In this document: piece by piece, positions 49,417-60,400 of the stretch | Layout of the letters: each line of letters opens with the position of its first letter | How positions within the stretch are numbered: position 1 is the stretch's first letter | The notes under the pieces: generated by a model | What the model was told of the DNA's origin: nothing | Databases searched by the model: none | Seen by the model: the letters and a program-made list of their open reading frames with translations, nothing else | Assembly: GCA_963070105.1 (NCBI GenBank) | Contig: OY718804.1 | Coordinates: forward strand, 2,396,817-2,460,816 | DNA: 64,000 nucleotides | From: Litomosoides sigmodontis | Taxonomy: Eukaryota > Nematoda > Chromadorea > Rhabditida > Onchocercidae | Reading direction: 5' to 3' | Translations under genes and position numbers: made by a program

Positions 49417-52400
49417 TGTGTGTGTGTGTATGCAGTAATGCATTGTGAAATCTTTGTTTTAGCCGTGAAAAAATTTCTGAAAGAAAAAAAAAGTAGTTCC
49501 AGTGCAACTTACAATTACAGAGAATTGTAGTAGTTATTGTCATGCATTGGTTATTTGATAATTTGTATATTTTAATTTATTTCAGGGATTGTATTATTCG
49601 TTTTATAAAAAAATGATTGGTGAATCATCGTTTTCGGAAGCGCTACATCAAATAACAAACGATAACGTAACAGAATATGGTCATACAATTAATACATTAA
49701 AGCGTTTTAATCTTTATCCTGAGGTAAAACTACTTTTTGTTTTTTTTTTGTATCTTCTTAAAATTTAATTCAAATTATTGTTGTTATTGAGGTAATCAAA
49801 ACAAAACGAACTGCTTACGCTTAAGCCTACTATTGAGTGTATTAGCATAGTTATCATCTGCGCAAAATTGGCAGCAAATGGTTTGCTAGGATTACTGAGC
49901 TGAAATTGAAAATGAAAGAGATTTTAGGTGTTTAGCGACAGAAATTTTTGGGAGTGTGAAAATTTTGTACATTTCGAAACAGTAATAATAGTTGGATGGA
50001 GGATTTTTTTCTAATTGTTTTTTATTATTTTTCAGGTGATTTTAGGTGTAGGATTCAAATTATTTACAATGATCGCTAATAAAAGTAACTGGGTGGTGCA
50101 GCAATGTTGGCAAGTTAATCGAGGTGATGAATTGCCACCCGTTGTTAGCTGTGAAGGTTAATTGTTAAAAATTATTTTTAATATAATCATTTTAAACTTA
50201 AATGAGTTGAAATGCATGCACTAAATATGCATTTATATCTTTGTTTTAAACGACTTCATGATTTATTCAATTAAAATTTCAGGAATCGGTAATGAGCATT
50301 ATTTTTATGTCACAATGGTTTTCGCCCTAGCAAGTACTGTAGCTGCAACAATATTTTTATTTGGCATTTTACTCAGGTTAGATTTCATTTCTATTGCTGC
50401 TTGGTAGCATTGAGTGTAAGTGTAAGGATGAAAGATATGGCTAGACTAGGTAACGATATACAACGTAAATGTGGTATTACTGAGTTCGTTAAAAATGTAA
50501 ATAATATAATTGAGTAAAAAGGTAAAATATAGATAAATTTATAGCATTCATCGAAAACGACGATTGTAGGAGAAATGTTTGCTAGCATAAAACTTTTCTC
50601 AGATAAAAAATGAAACACTTATAGCATTTTACTATTGCATGGCATCAGCATAGCTTATAATTGAGTTCGTTGCCTAAGTTGGTAGTGCTTGAATGTATGA
50701 ATCAAATGATTGTTATTGTTGTTATGGTAGTTGTGGAATTGATATCACTCAATTGAGGACAAATCATAACATTAAAATATGTATGCGTACAAAAGTTGAA
50801 ATTTTTAAATTTATTAAATTTTATTGAAAAAATTACATTGTGGAATAGATAATAATGCTTAATTGCCAAAAGTGTAAAGTGCAAGCAAAATTCTTTAGCG
50901 ATAGTAGTGGTGTTACTAGTTGACTAGATTTAATTTAGCTATAATTTTTTTTTAATTTTATTTTTGGAAAAAGAGCAAACTTCTAACCAATGAATAGTTA
51001 ATGCGTGAAGCTATTGAAGAAGAATGTGTTTGATTTTAGTGATACAGTATTTGGTGGCATAGTTGCAGTTTGTTGCTTTTTTTTCAATCATGGACAAGCT
51101 ACAAGAGTGCAGTGGACTCCTCCACTTCGTGAATCTTTTGGTTATCCTGTTTTTTTAGCTCAAGTACTTGTTATCACATATGTGTTACGGTATGATTATC
51201 ATCTCTGTGGTTGGAATTTAATCTTAGATAATTGATCATTTTTAATGGCCGTTAAAGGTTTTGTTATAATAAATTGCGTTAAAATGCATTAATTTAAATT
51301 TTTAAATTATCCTCTAATTTTCAGATATATTAAGAATGGCTTTTTATGGTTTCTTTTCATTGCTTTTCTCACAACTATTTTTATGCTTTTTTGGCAGGTA
51401 TGCGTTTGTTGTGAAATGAAGATCTGTATTGTTTGGTGGAGTAGAAAAAAAAAGAAGCATAGTGAATGTGTTAGAAACATTTTTAAAAGCTTGGGAGATG
51501 CTTGGTGTAAATTTTTTTCCAATTTTTTGTTTTTGTAATAGATTGATTGTTATGATTTTAGTTTTCTGCATTTGCGCTTACTACACAAATGGGTTCAATT
51601 TTCGTTACTTTCATTCTTGACTTTATTCCAATTAGAACAATGAGTACTATTGTGTACGGTCATGCGGTAGGTTTCATTGAAAGTTATAAATTATAGGGAA
51701 ATTTTTTTTTAATTTTTTATGGAAACTCTTATACTAAACTATGTTGTGTATCTTTTATTAATTGATTTAATCGTACAGGCAGCATTTTTTATCGCATTTC
51801 TGCTGTTATTTGGTAATGAAATGTTACTTACGTCTTTCTACCTATCCAGCATCATCACTTTGTTGGTTAGTTTTCATTCACCTTTAAGTGCTAAAGTTAA
51901 GACGAAAATTTGGATTGAATTTTCAACTATTTTATTTATTTAAAATTAATTCGAAATTGAGAAGCTTTAGCATTTATTTGTTATAGATTATTGTATTTTT
52001 GGATCGATACCTGTATCGTATTACTAATAGGCCGTTGTTTATGGCTGTAAACAGTGCTTTGTTTATTATTGGTACTGTAGGTATCAAGTTAACTATAAGT
52101 CACCTGTTGCATGTAGAGGATGACGTAAGCTTTTTGTTTTTTTTTATTGTTTTTTTCTTTACATATACCTCTAATTTTGTTTGAGAAAATTTTTTATTTT
52201 TTTTTGCGTAAATTTGTTTAAGGTGAAGAGGTTTGCCTAACTGGATACATGCATAGTTTCAGGCCCATATAATGGATCTTCTTCGTGCCAAATTTACATC
52301 ATTTGCAAATTTTCATACACGTTTATATACATGTGCTAAGGAATTCGACTTTATTGGAAGCGAGGTAAACTAACTATAAAGGTGCAAAGTGAAATCATCA

Positions 52401-54985
52401 TAGGTATTCGTAAATTGTTCATGATATGTGTGATTGAAGAATGCGGATAGCTTTTCTGATTAATTTTTAATAATTAACTTTTGCAGGACTTGATAGATCT
52501 TACAAAAACACTTCTGTTACCATCTGCGGCTCTATCACTTTTCCTCGTTTTCTTATTTCTAGTACGCTATGAACCAATGATGTACCGTGATAAAATTCGA
52601 TTTAAACCTTGTGCTGAGGTAATTATTTTACTTGAAAGGGAACTATTTCTCGTCAGAAATGTTACTTCATTTATTTCGAAAATTTTTTAATCATTTGAAA
52701 AGCGAGATAATTACCGGTGCTTCATGTTACTTAAAGGTTTATTTTTAAATAAGTTGATTTTTGGTTGCTTGTGAAACAGAGAGTGCTGTTAATTTTTACA
52801 TCATACACATATAAATTGTGAATTGAAGAAGACAATTATGAAGTGGATTAAAGGTTTTAAAAAATTTTCATATTTTATTCAGGGATTTTACATGAATAAT
52901 TTTTTGTTTCAGATTGTCTACAACGTTATCCAATGTATTTGTTTTATCATTATGGCTTGCCTAATCATGCGTTTGAAATTATTCATGACACCTCATTTAT
53001 GTATTATTATGGCTGTGTTAGTTAACTATGAGGTAAATGTAATTTTTTGATATTATACAAAATCAAAATGTTTAGCTTAAATTTTGAGAAATTTTTAATT
53101 TTCATATAACAATTTTTTGTTGTCATACTTGTTTAACATTTATTTTTACCTCTTCTATAGCGCACATATGATCAGCATTCTTTTAAAAAGTGAAGAACTG
53201 TGAAATCTTGAAATCATCAAATGCAGATCATAGCATTAGTGGAACACCTCTGAATAGCTTATTTGTTTATAGTTCGTAGTACATGCTATTCATTTTAACA
53301 TATTTGGATGGTTACATCGTGTTGTGGTTGTTGCATTGCTAGCAACGATGGCTTATCAAGGAGTAATAAATGTGCAAAAACAGTGGGAAATTCAGGGAGA
53401 ATATAGTAATCCTGATCAAGAAGCACTTTTCCATTGGATATCTACTAAAACAAGAGAAAGTGAGTGGTTTTTTACTTCTTTAAGAAAGTGCTTGAATGTT
53501 TTTTTTTTCTTGTTTGTTTTAATTTATCGAAAAATTTCATGTAGCAGCATGTGATGTCACAAATGTTTGATGTATGTAATTTAACCCATTAATTAGTTGC
53601 TATTTTTTTTTCTTTTTTTTTTATAGATTCTGTTTTTGCTGGTCCAATGCCGGTTATGGCAAATGTTAAATTATCAACTGGACGATCAATTGTGAATCAT
53701 CCTCACTATGAAGATGCTGGACTGAGGTAGTTTTGTGTAGTATTTGTTAGCTGAAATACAAGGAATGTAGTTAGGTTTCATGCGAATGTGCATTTGTTAT
53801 GTAATTTTAGTATGATGAATGTTTCACGATGTTTACACGTATATCTCAGTTCTCTAAGTGTATAATTTAGAATTGTTTCAAGCTATTGATTTTATTTTGT
53901 TTTTTTTTAGTAAAATAGTGAATTTCTATAGCAAATTAAACTTTTTTTGACAGAATTTTTATTTTCATCAATAGGTTTAAATGGGGATTTGTGTTAATTA
54001 TACTGTAACATTTTACTTTTACTGTACTATGCATTTTAAGGCAAATACGAGCTTTTTCTTTTTTCTTTTTAAGTATATCAAGTAGCAGTAAATGGAACAG
54101 TAGTTGTAAAAGTGAAATTGTTGGAAATTTTTTGATGAAATTTTTTTTGTTCATAATTTTAAGTTAGAATTTTTAGATTTCGAACGTTGAAGGTTTATTC
54201 ACTATTTAGTCGGAAGCCACTGAAGGAAGTTTACGATACTTTAAAGGGAATGGGTGTAAACTACTACATTTTTCAACCAAATTGGTGTGATCCACGTGCG
54301 TCAGCGTTAGTTTTCATTTATTTTTTGAACTTCATAAGCAAGCTTTAGTAATTGATCTAATAAATTATAGAGCGCAAATTTTTCATAGATCAATTTTTTT
54401 GAACTTTTGCAAAGTAATTCACAAAAATAAGGAAGTAGAGAAATCTAGCTTAATTGATTCTTATACAAAACCTTGTTTTAATTTCTGACAAATATGGTCA
54501 TGAATTGTATTCAGTTCAAAATTCTCCTCTTTCTCTCTCTCTCTCTCTCTTTCTTTCTCTACACCTTACTATGAGGTTAGGTGCTTTTAAATGAAATAAA
54601 CATGGATGAATGTGATTAATAGGATGTGAGATCGATGCGAAGTGCTCAGTTCAAATTGAGTGACTGAAAAAGAAGAATTGGAACTTGAATTCCGATAGAT
54701 CATAACAATAGTCCTCTGTCTCTCTCTCTCTCTCTTTCTCATTTGGCCACCGAAATCTTACGTAATTGTTGCTTAGTCTGTGAAAGCTATCAATATGTTG
54801 TAATTAATTATTACAGACCGGAATGTAGCTATCGAGCAATGTGGGATTTACAGGATCCTGACAATCGAAAACGTGAGTCGTTGTGTGATTTAATCTTAGC
54901 TGTATTAAATGGGCGTGATATGCGAGATCTTGCACCATTCAAAATTGTCTATAATGCTAGAAACTATGTCGTATTTGAACTTTGA
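39084..54985 (+). CDS. dpy-19: DPY-19 protein C-mannosyltransferase
   Basis: Seventeen exons join in frame to 688 residues (C. elegans DPY-19 is of similar size): 39084-39192, 44887-44999, 49586-49723, 50036-50156, 50283-50376, 51040-51189, 51325-51397, 51562-51666, 51779-51865, 51987-52124, 52263-52364, 52487-52618, 52913-53032, 53273-53459, 53627-53726, 54177-54305, 54817-54985. The enzyme is a multi-pass ER membrane GT-C transferase that puts mannose on Trp of WxxW motifs in thrombospondin repeats, using dolichol-phosphate mannose. Visible signatures: a basic N-tail ([10 protein letters not shown]), [15 protein letters not shown] and [13 protein letters not shown] in the first luminal loop, [52 protein letters not shown] and the end ARNYVVFEL. 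Introns 1 and 2 are 5.7 and 4.6 kb. Intron 1 contains a whole antisense gene. The acceptor of exon 14 is the least certain boundary. Confidence 0.95.
39781..42117 (-). CDS. Unrecognised, probably secreted protein nested antisense in dpy-19 intron 1
   Basis: Seven exons (42117-41887, 41680-41528, 41413-41241, 40758-40501, 40320-40227, 40148-40065, 39810-39781) join in frame to 340 residues. The N-terminus [16 protein letters not shown] looks like a signal peptide. The rest is charged and helix-rich with few Cys: [76 protein letters not shown]. No membrane segment other than the weakly amphipathic [13 protein letters not shown]. All six introns keep phase, which makes the gene real in my view. 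An acceptor TTTATTACAG lies 15 nt before the ATG; an upstream exon at 43110-43163 could instead extend the N-terminus in frame. I know no family with this pattern. It lies wholly within the first intron of dpy-19 on the opposite strand. Confidence 0.75.
43110..43184 (-). other. Possible 5' exon of the nested antisense gene
   Basis: A good acceptor (ATATATTTCAG) at 43185 is followed by 75 nt with an ATG at 43163 ([18 protein letters not shown]) and a donor GCG|GTATGT at 43110/43109. The phase (0) matches the acceptor at 42132 of the nested gene, which would give an N-terminal extension before MQVKIL. If used, the presumed signal peptide would become internal. Alternatively it is untranslated or spurious. 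Confidence 0.35.
43185..44886. other. Rest of dpy-19 intron 1, no further gene seen
   Basis: 1.7 kb of AT-rich intron between the nested gene and dpy-19 exon 2. It contains a C10 run followed by a long A run near 44151-44176, and no convincing exon on either strand. Confidence 0.5.
45141..45238. repeat. (GT)n microsatellite
   Basis: About 95 bp of GT dinucleotides with two or three point interruptions, in dpy-19 intron 2. Confidence 0.96.
49362..49431. repeat. (GT)n microsatellite
   Basis: About 68 bp of GT dinucleotides with one GG interruption, ~150 bp before dpy-19 exon 3. Open frames of Cys-Val or Thr-His on either strand are artefacts. Confidence 0.96.
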
Positions 54986-55951
54986 ACTTTTTAGAGTAAA
55001 TTTTATGTCGATGTATTTATTGAGTTTCATTTATTTGCTCATCATGTATAAAAATTTATCTTGCTTTCCTTTTGCCAATCAATCAATCATATTTCGCGAA
55101 TTTTTCGATGTATTAATTTGTAAATTTAACTTTTTTAATGTTTTAATTTTGTAAATTAATTTACAACTGGACAGTATATTGTTTGTTCATTTATTATGTC
55201 AGTCTTTCTCCTGTCTCATTTGCATTTCCGTTCAACTGATTTCTGAATATTTCAAATTAAGAATATTCTTTTTTTTCAATATTCACATTACTGCTCTATT
55301 GGCTACTTCCAAACTAAATTATAATGTGGTAAGTTGAATGGTTGGTAGTAAGTTTGAGCAATTTATCACAGCTAATAGAATATAATTTTATTTGTTTTTT
55401 TTTGTGATAAAGCTACATGAACACTGACCATTTGGTTTGTTGTAATCGAATGGCTATTGCTGTGTTCTAGTGAATATCTTTGTACGGGTTATCTGCTTCC
55501 TTACCCTAAGTAATATGATATTGAATACTTTGTTAAGTATATTTGTGCTATTTATAGAGCATTTATTAATTTTTAAAATTTTTTTTCACTTTTAATTTTG
55601 TTAACTTATTTTGTTGTCTTGTTTTTTTTTTTTACTTTTCTTTTCGACCGCTAGTATGTTGTGATGTTAGGCTGAAATTTGCAATTGTTTTCAATTATTT
55701 TTTTTTGTTATGTTAGTGAATAAAAATAACGACATAGTATTAATTACTTCTCTTACATGGTATTAATTACTTCTATTCCAACTCAAATTACACAGTAATA
55801 AAACAAGCAGAGGTTGCTTATTGCAGTGAAATAATTTAAACTGCTGTTGTATGCTAGTGCAACATGAAATTCCAAAGTAAAATTAATTAACTTTAAGCAA
55901 AAATGTTTTGCACGGTTTACCTTTGCTGCAAACTTCCAATTTGTTTCTCAG
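54986..55951. other. Intergenic region between dpy-19 and EcR, no gene seen
   Basis: AT-rich; presumably the 3' UTR of dpy-19 and upstream sequence of EcR. No exon-like stretch on either strand. Confidence 0.5.
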
Positions 55952-56028
55952 ATAAGCTGAATTGGTCATCGGTTGGCGCAATTTTATACAACAGCTGATG
56001 GATGTTATGATCTGTCGTTGTTTCACAG
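55952..56028 (+). other. EcR: Likely upstream (5') exon of EcR
   Basis: A TTTCTCAG acceptor and a CACAG|GTGTGT donor bracket 77 nt. An ATG at 55998 reads MDVMICRCFT and ends in phase 1. The acceptor at 57051 upstream of the main EcR start continues in the same frame (Ala, three Ser, His, Pro, then the Met at 57069). The exon could therefore add 16 residues, or be untranslated. No homology support. Confidence 0.5.
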
Positions 56029-57051
56029 GTGTGTACTACTTGAAATTGCAATCATTTGTTGGTTTCTGTTCATTTTAGTTTTCTCTCAAAGTTCTACTTT
56101 TTTTTCAATTTTTTTCCTTTTCCTAATTTTCTTTTTTTTTTTAAATTTTTTAGGAATTTCTTTTCTTAATTTCTGGCTTATTTTACGCAGATTTTGTTCA
56201 TTTAATAGAAATTTGAAGTTCAATCATTGGAAGAGAATTAATTGTTATTTGTCAATCAGCGATAAATTAACTATTCAAATAAATCAAAAGTCATACAATG
56301 AGGAAAAATTATTGTGAAAGGTAGCAGTAAAAATTATTGAAGAGTTTGATTTAGTAATTCTAACGAAGTGCGCATATTGCATCAATTGCTTTTTGCAACA
56401 TTTAAATTTAATACGAAATTAAAAATGAAATTGAATTCCTTTGACTGTATGCCTGTCACTGCATGATTTTTCGTTTTTTTTTTTTGCCTATCGTTTTCTG
56501 AATTTTTACTTTTAAATGGTAGCGCTAGGAATGCTAGAAATTTCACGAGTGAAAGTTTTTAGCGAATAAAACCGTACGTGTATGCGTGTGTACGTGTGTG
56601 TGTGTGTGTGCATTGTATGAATGAGATAATAAAGGATTATTTGATGATAGAGAAGGTTGTGTTAACACTGAGGCCGGGAGTTGGAATTGAACGAGCACGT
56701 GTTAGTATTGCATGATCGAGAAGACCTTGAAAGATTGTCGGTACCGGCCTGGACAGGGTCAGCTCCCTTTTCAAGGTCGCGTGTAAAACGATTACGACAG
56801 TGTACGATGATGAGTGAGGACGATCGTCGGGAGAGGGCGGAGGAGCGGAGGAGGAGGGGGAGGGGGAGGAGGACGAGGACGGGGGTGGAAGGAGACGTGC
56901 TCTCGATGCTCATCTCTATTTCCACATCAAATCATGCACCTCCATTTTTCACTAGAATTTACCCCTAACAAGATAAGGTGACAACAGTCGTCTAATTTTA
57001 CTAAAAACTTTTCATTTTACAAATCATAAATTGCTACCCATTCTTCTTCAG
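56029..57051. other. Probable first intron of EcR, with a GC-rich block
   Basis: Contains a strikingly GC/CpG-rich and GGA-rich block at about 56660-56915 in otherwise very AT-rich sequence, with open frames on both strands (charged Arg/Glu-rich on plus, Ser-rich on minus). No splice sites tie it clearly to EcR. It may be a regulatory block or an alternative 5' exon. A (GT)n run lies at 56591-56612. Confidence 0.4.
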
Positions 57052-57068
57052 CTTCTTCTTCTCATCCG

Positions 57069-57131
57069 ATGACCACAGCAACAGTGACGTATCATGAGTT
57101 ACCACCTCTTACAACTTGGATATCCGAATCT

Positions 57132-57211
<80 letters not shown>

Positions 57212-57373
57212 GCAACAACAACAGCAACAGCAACAGCAGCAGCAATCTCATAATTCACCTTCTTCAACTCCAATTCCAATTACAGCATTTGTGACAGCTG
57301 TACCACTGGGAGTCGAACAGCACAATGGTGGTGGTCAACAACCGCAACAATTACTCATTGATCATTCTCATCC

Positions 57374-57412
<39 letters not shown>

Positions 57413-60400
57413 GCAACAGCAACAGCAACAACAACAACAACAGCAACAGCAACATTCATTGATAACATCACAAGAAATTTTCTGCACTCAAGCATTAAAT
57501 CACTATCGGACAGGTCAGCTCTCTATCGCATTCTATTAATATGCAAATTTACATAATTTAATTATTGACAAGTTTTTTTGAAATTTTTGTAATTAGTTCA
57601 TTATTTGATTTATTGTTATTGTAATATTTGTTAATTGTTAACATTCAATTTTATAAATGTATCGCTTAATGTCCCTGTAAATATTACTATAAGTATTTGC
57701 GCATTTTTAAAAATTTTATCAATAATTTTAACAATGAATAAATTTATAATATACGGCTTCATCAACAATGAAGGAAAAGAGGTGAAGGACATATTAAATG
57801 GTTGAATTTGTCTATGATATGGTAATAGCACCAATGCTAGTAGTAGTAGTAGTAGTAGTGATAGTAGTGATGATAGTACAGTGATAATTTATGAATTTAA
57901 TTTATGAATGATAGTACACTGATAATTTATGAATTCAGTAGTAGTAGTGATAGTAGTGATGATAGTACAGTGATAATTTATGAATTCAATTTAATATAGA
58001 TAGCAACAATAGCGATTAATTTCAGCGTGTTGCAGATGTTGAAATTGATGACAGTTTCTGGGCGGCTACAACATTCCTCTCAACACCACCGCCAAATGCT
58101 ACAACTATTCAACGATTTCATCAAATTCAATCTAACATTCCTGGAAATGCTCTTCACTGTACCACAATTGCCTCACCAACACAACAACAACAACAACGGG
58201 TATTGCATTCATAATAATATTGTGCTTTTTTCTTTAAGCTATTTTGCTCAGGCTTAATGAACATCTAAGAAGATCCGAAAAAAAAGGAAAAAAAATTGAA
58301 ATTATGATAATTCAGTAAGGAGTGAATTGAGATTGAGAAGGAAGAGTCAGTGAAAATTCTAGTGGAAGAGAAGTGAAAGAGGAAGGATGAGGAATAGAAA
58401 TGATGTTATGTTTTATGCATTCATTCATTTGCTGCATATGCATCAAATGACCGATGGTTATGTTAATTTCCAAAAATTTATGAAAATTTAAACATCTAAT
58501 TAATTATGCAAATGTGTTTGTGTTATAATTTGAGTAAAGATTGCAATGTAAGATGAGCGATCAGTGAGTGAATAAACTCCGATATTTATCATTTCAACCT
58601 GTTTGCATGTGATGAATACTTAAATTAATTGTTGTGGGATGCAGCGAGTTGACTGTGAAACATTCCAACAGCAGAAATTCCGACATTGTTGACCTTGAAA
58701 ATTGGAAAAAATTCATTCATTCATTCCTTTCTTTCTCTCCTTTTTTTTTTCTTTCCGAAAAATGTTATTTCCATTTATTTCATTTTTTTTTGTTTAATTT
58801 CATTTCATATCATTTTTGCTTAATTGCTATTTTAATTCTTTTTGTTTTATTATTTTTATTTTTGTTTTGTTTATTCTATTTATTTAATTTTATTTTTTCT
58901 ATTATTTTATTTTATTCATTTGTTATTTAATTTTCGTTGTTCTTTCGTCGATTTGTTGTTATCTTATTTGTTTTGTTTTATTTTGTCTTATTTTATTTTT
59001 ATTTTATTTTACCTCAAAATAATTGGAATGATGAATTTCATTTCGTATCTGACTGCAACAACTATCGGTAAGAGAGAAAGCAAACAGTTTTATATTTAAA
59101 TGGGCTTTTTTTTTCTTCTTAATTTGCAAAAAATAATTGATAAATTTGTGAATTACGTTTAATTCTCTTTCAACAACACAGCACAGCTACACTCTTCCTC
59201 TCTTCACGTTTTTTCACGTCAAATAGGTTCACGCTGAAAATGAGTATCGAAGTAAAAAGCGATCGAGCGCTGGCAACTGTTCATCAGCTCGTTCACCGTC
59301 GTTGCCCTCATCAAGCTGCGTGGTTATGCATAGCGTAACGGAAGAGCTTTGTTTGGTCTGCGGTGATAAGGCATCAGGTTATCACTACAACGCACTGACG
59401 TGTGAAGGTTGCAAAGGTATTTCAAAATTCAATTGCTCCTCCTCCATCATTGCGCTCCTCCTCCTCCTCCTCTTCCATTTCTTGATTTTTCCCCGCAAAA
59501 ATTATAATTGAAAATAGTCTGAAATGAAATTTTAGGAAAAAATTTTTGCGCATAATTTCTCATCAAAATTTTGTTATATGAAATTGAATTTAATTGCTCA
59601 GTGTAAAAATTATAATTGAAAATATTGTTGAAATGAAATTTAAATTTTGTAAAAATTTACCAGGATTTTTTCGACGTTCCGTTACTCGAAAAGCAATTTA
59701 TCATTGTAAATATGGTGAATCATGCGACATTGATATGTATATGCGACGAAAATGTCAACATTGTCGTTTGAAAAAATGCATGGAAATTGGAATGAGACCT
59801 GAACGTAAGTGTAAAAAAGGCGTTCACACACAAATTTGACATATTAATTGAAATTTCTTTTTCTTTTCCCTTCAAAATTTAATCTATTAATTTCTTTTTT
59901 TCTTTTGCTTTTTTAATCGATCAGTGAAATTTTCCATTGTGTTTCTTTTTACAACAAGTAAGTGATAAATGAATGAATAGACAGATTAATAAGTGATAAC
60001 TTAAGAGTGGCAATAATAATAATAATTGTTATTGTTGACAAACAACTGTTTTGTTTCTTTTTTTTTTGTTTTTATTTTGAACACTCTAAATAACCGACAA
60101 TCTAACAATGATTTATTTTGTCGGAAATCATTAATTAATTAGTGAATTTGATAGGATTCTTTTCAATTGTTCATTTTTTAAAAATAATTATCGAAACACT
60201 TCAATTGCAATTTTTCCTACACAATAGAAAGAATTGAGAGAGGGAAAATTTTTTTTAATTAGGAAATTTTCAAATATTTTTAACGCATTTGCAAATATTT
60301 TTAACGCATTTCCTACACAATAGAAAGAATTGAGAGAGGGAAAATTTTTTTTAATTAGGAAATTTTCAAATATTTTTAACGCATTTGCATGCTTTTTTCA

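Larger units (their letters stand above)
45000..49585. other. dpy-19 intron 2 (4.6 kb), microsatellite-rich, no confident nested gene
   Basis: Holds (GT)n at 45141-45238, 46541-46595 and 49362-49431, GA/CT tracts near 45991-46006, 46360-46400, 46806-46842, 46978-47000 and 47148-47205, and a C10 run near 48811. Some minus-strand open frames (47370-47146, 46900-46637) are less AT-rich but run into the CT repeats and lack splice partners. Confidence 0.5.

Noticed and set aside
49123..49543. Thr-His and Cys-Val repeat frames
   Set aside because: Translations of the (GT)n microsatellite.
59302..59511. Frame running from the first zinc finger straight into the following intron
   Set aside because: The donor at 59416/59417 splits the conserved Gly of CEGCKG and the next exon continues FFRRSV exactly, so read-through is not the gene.
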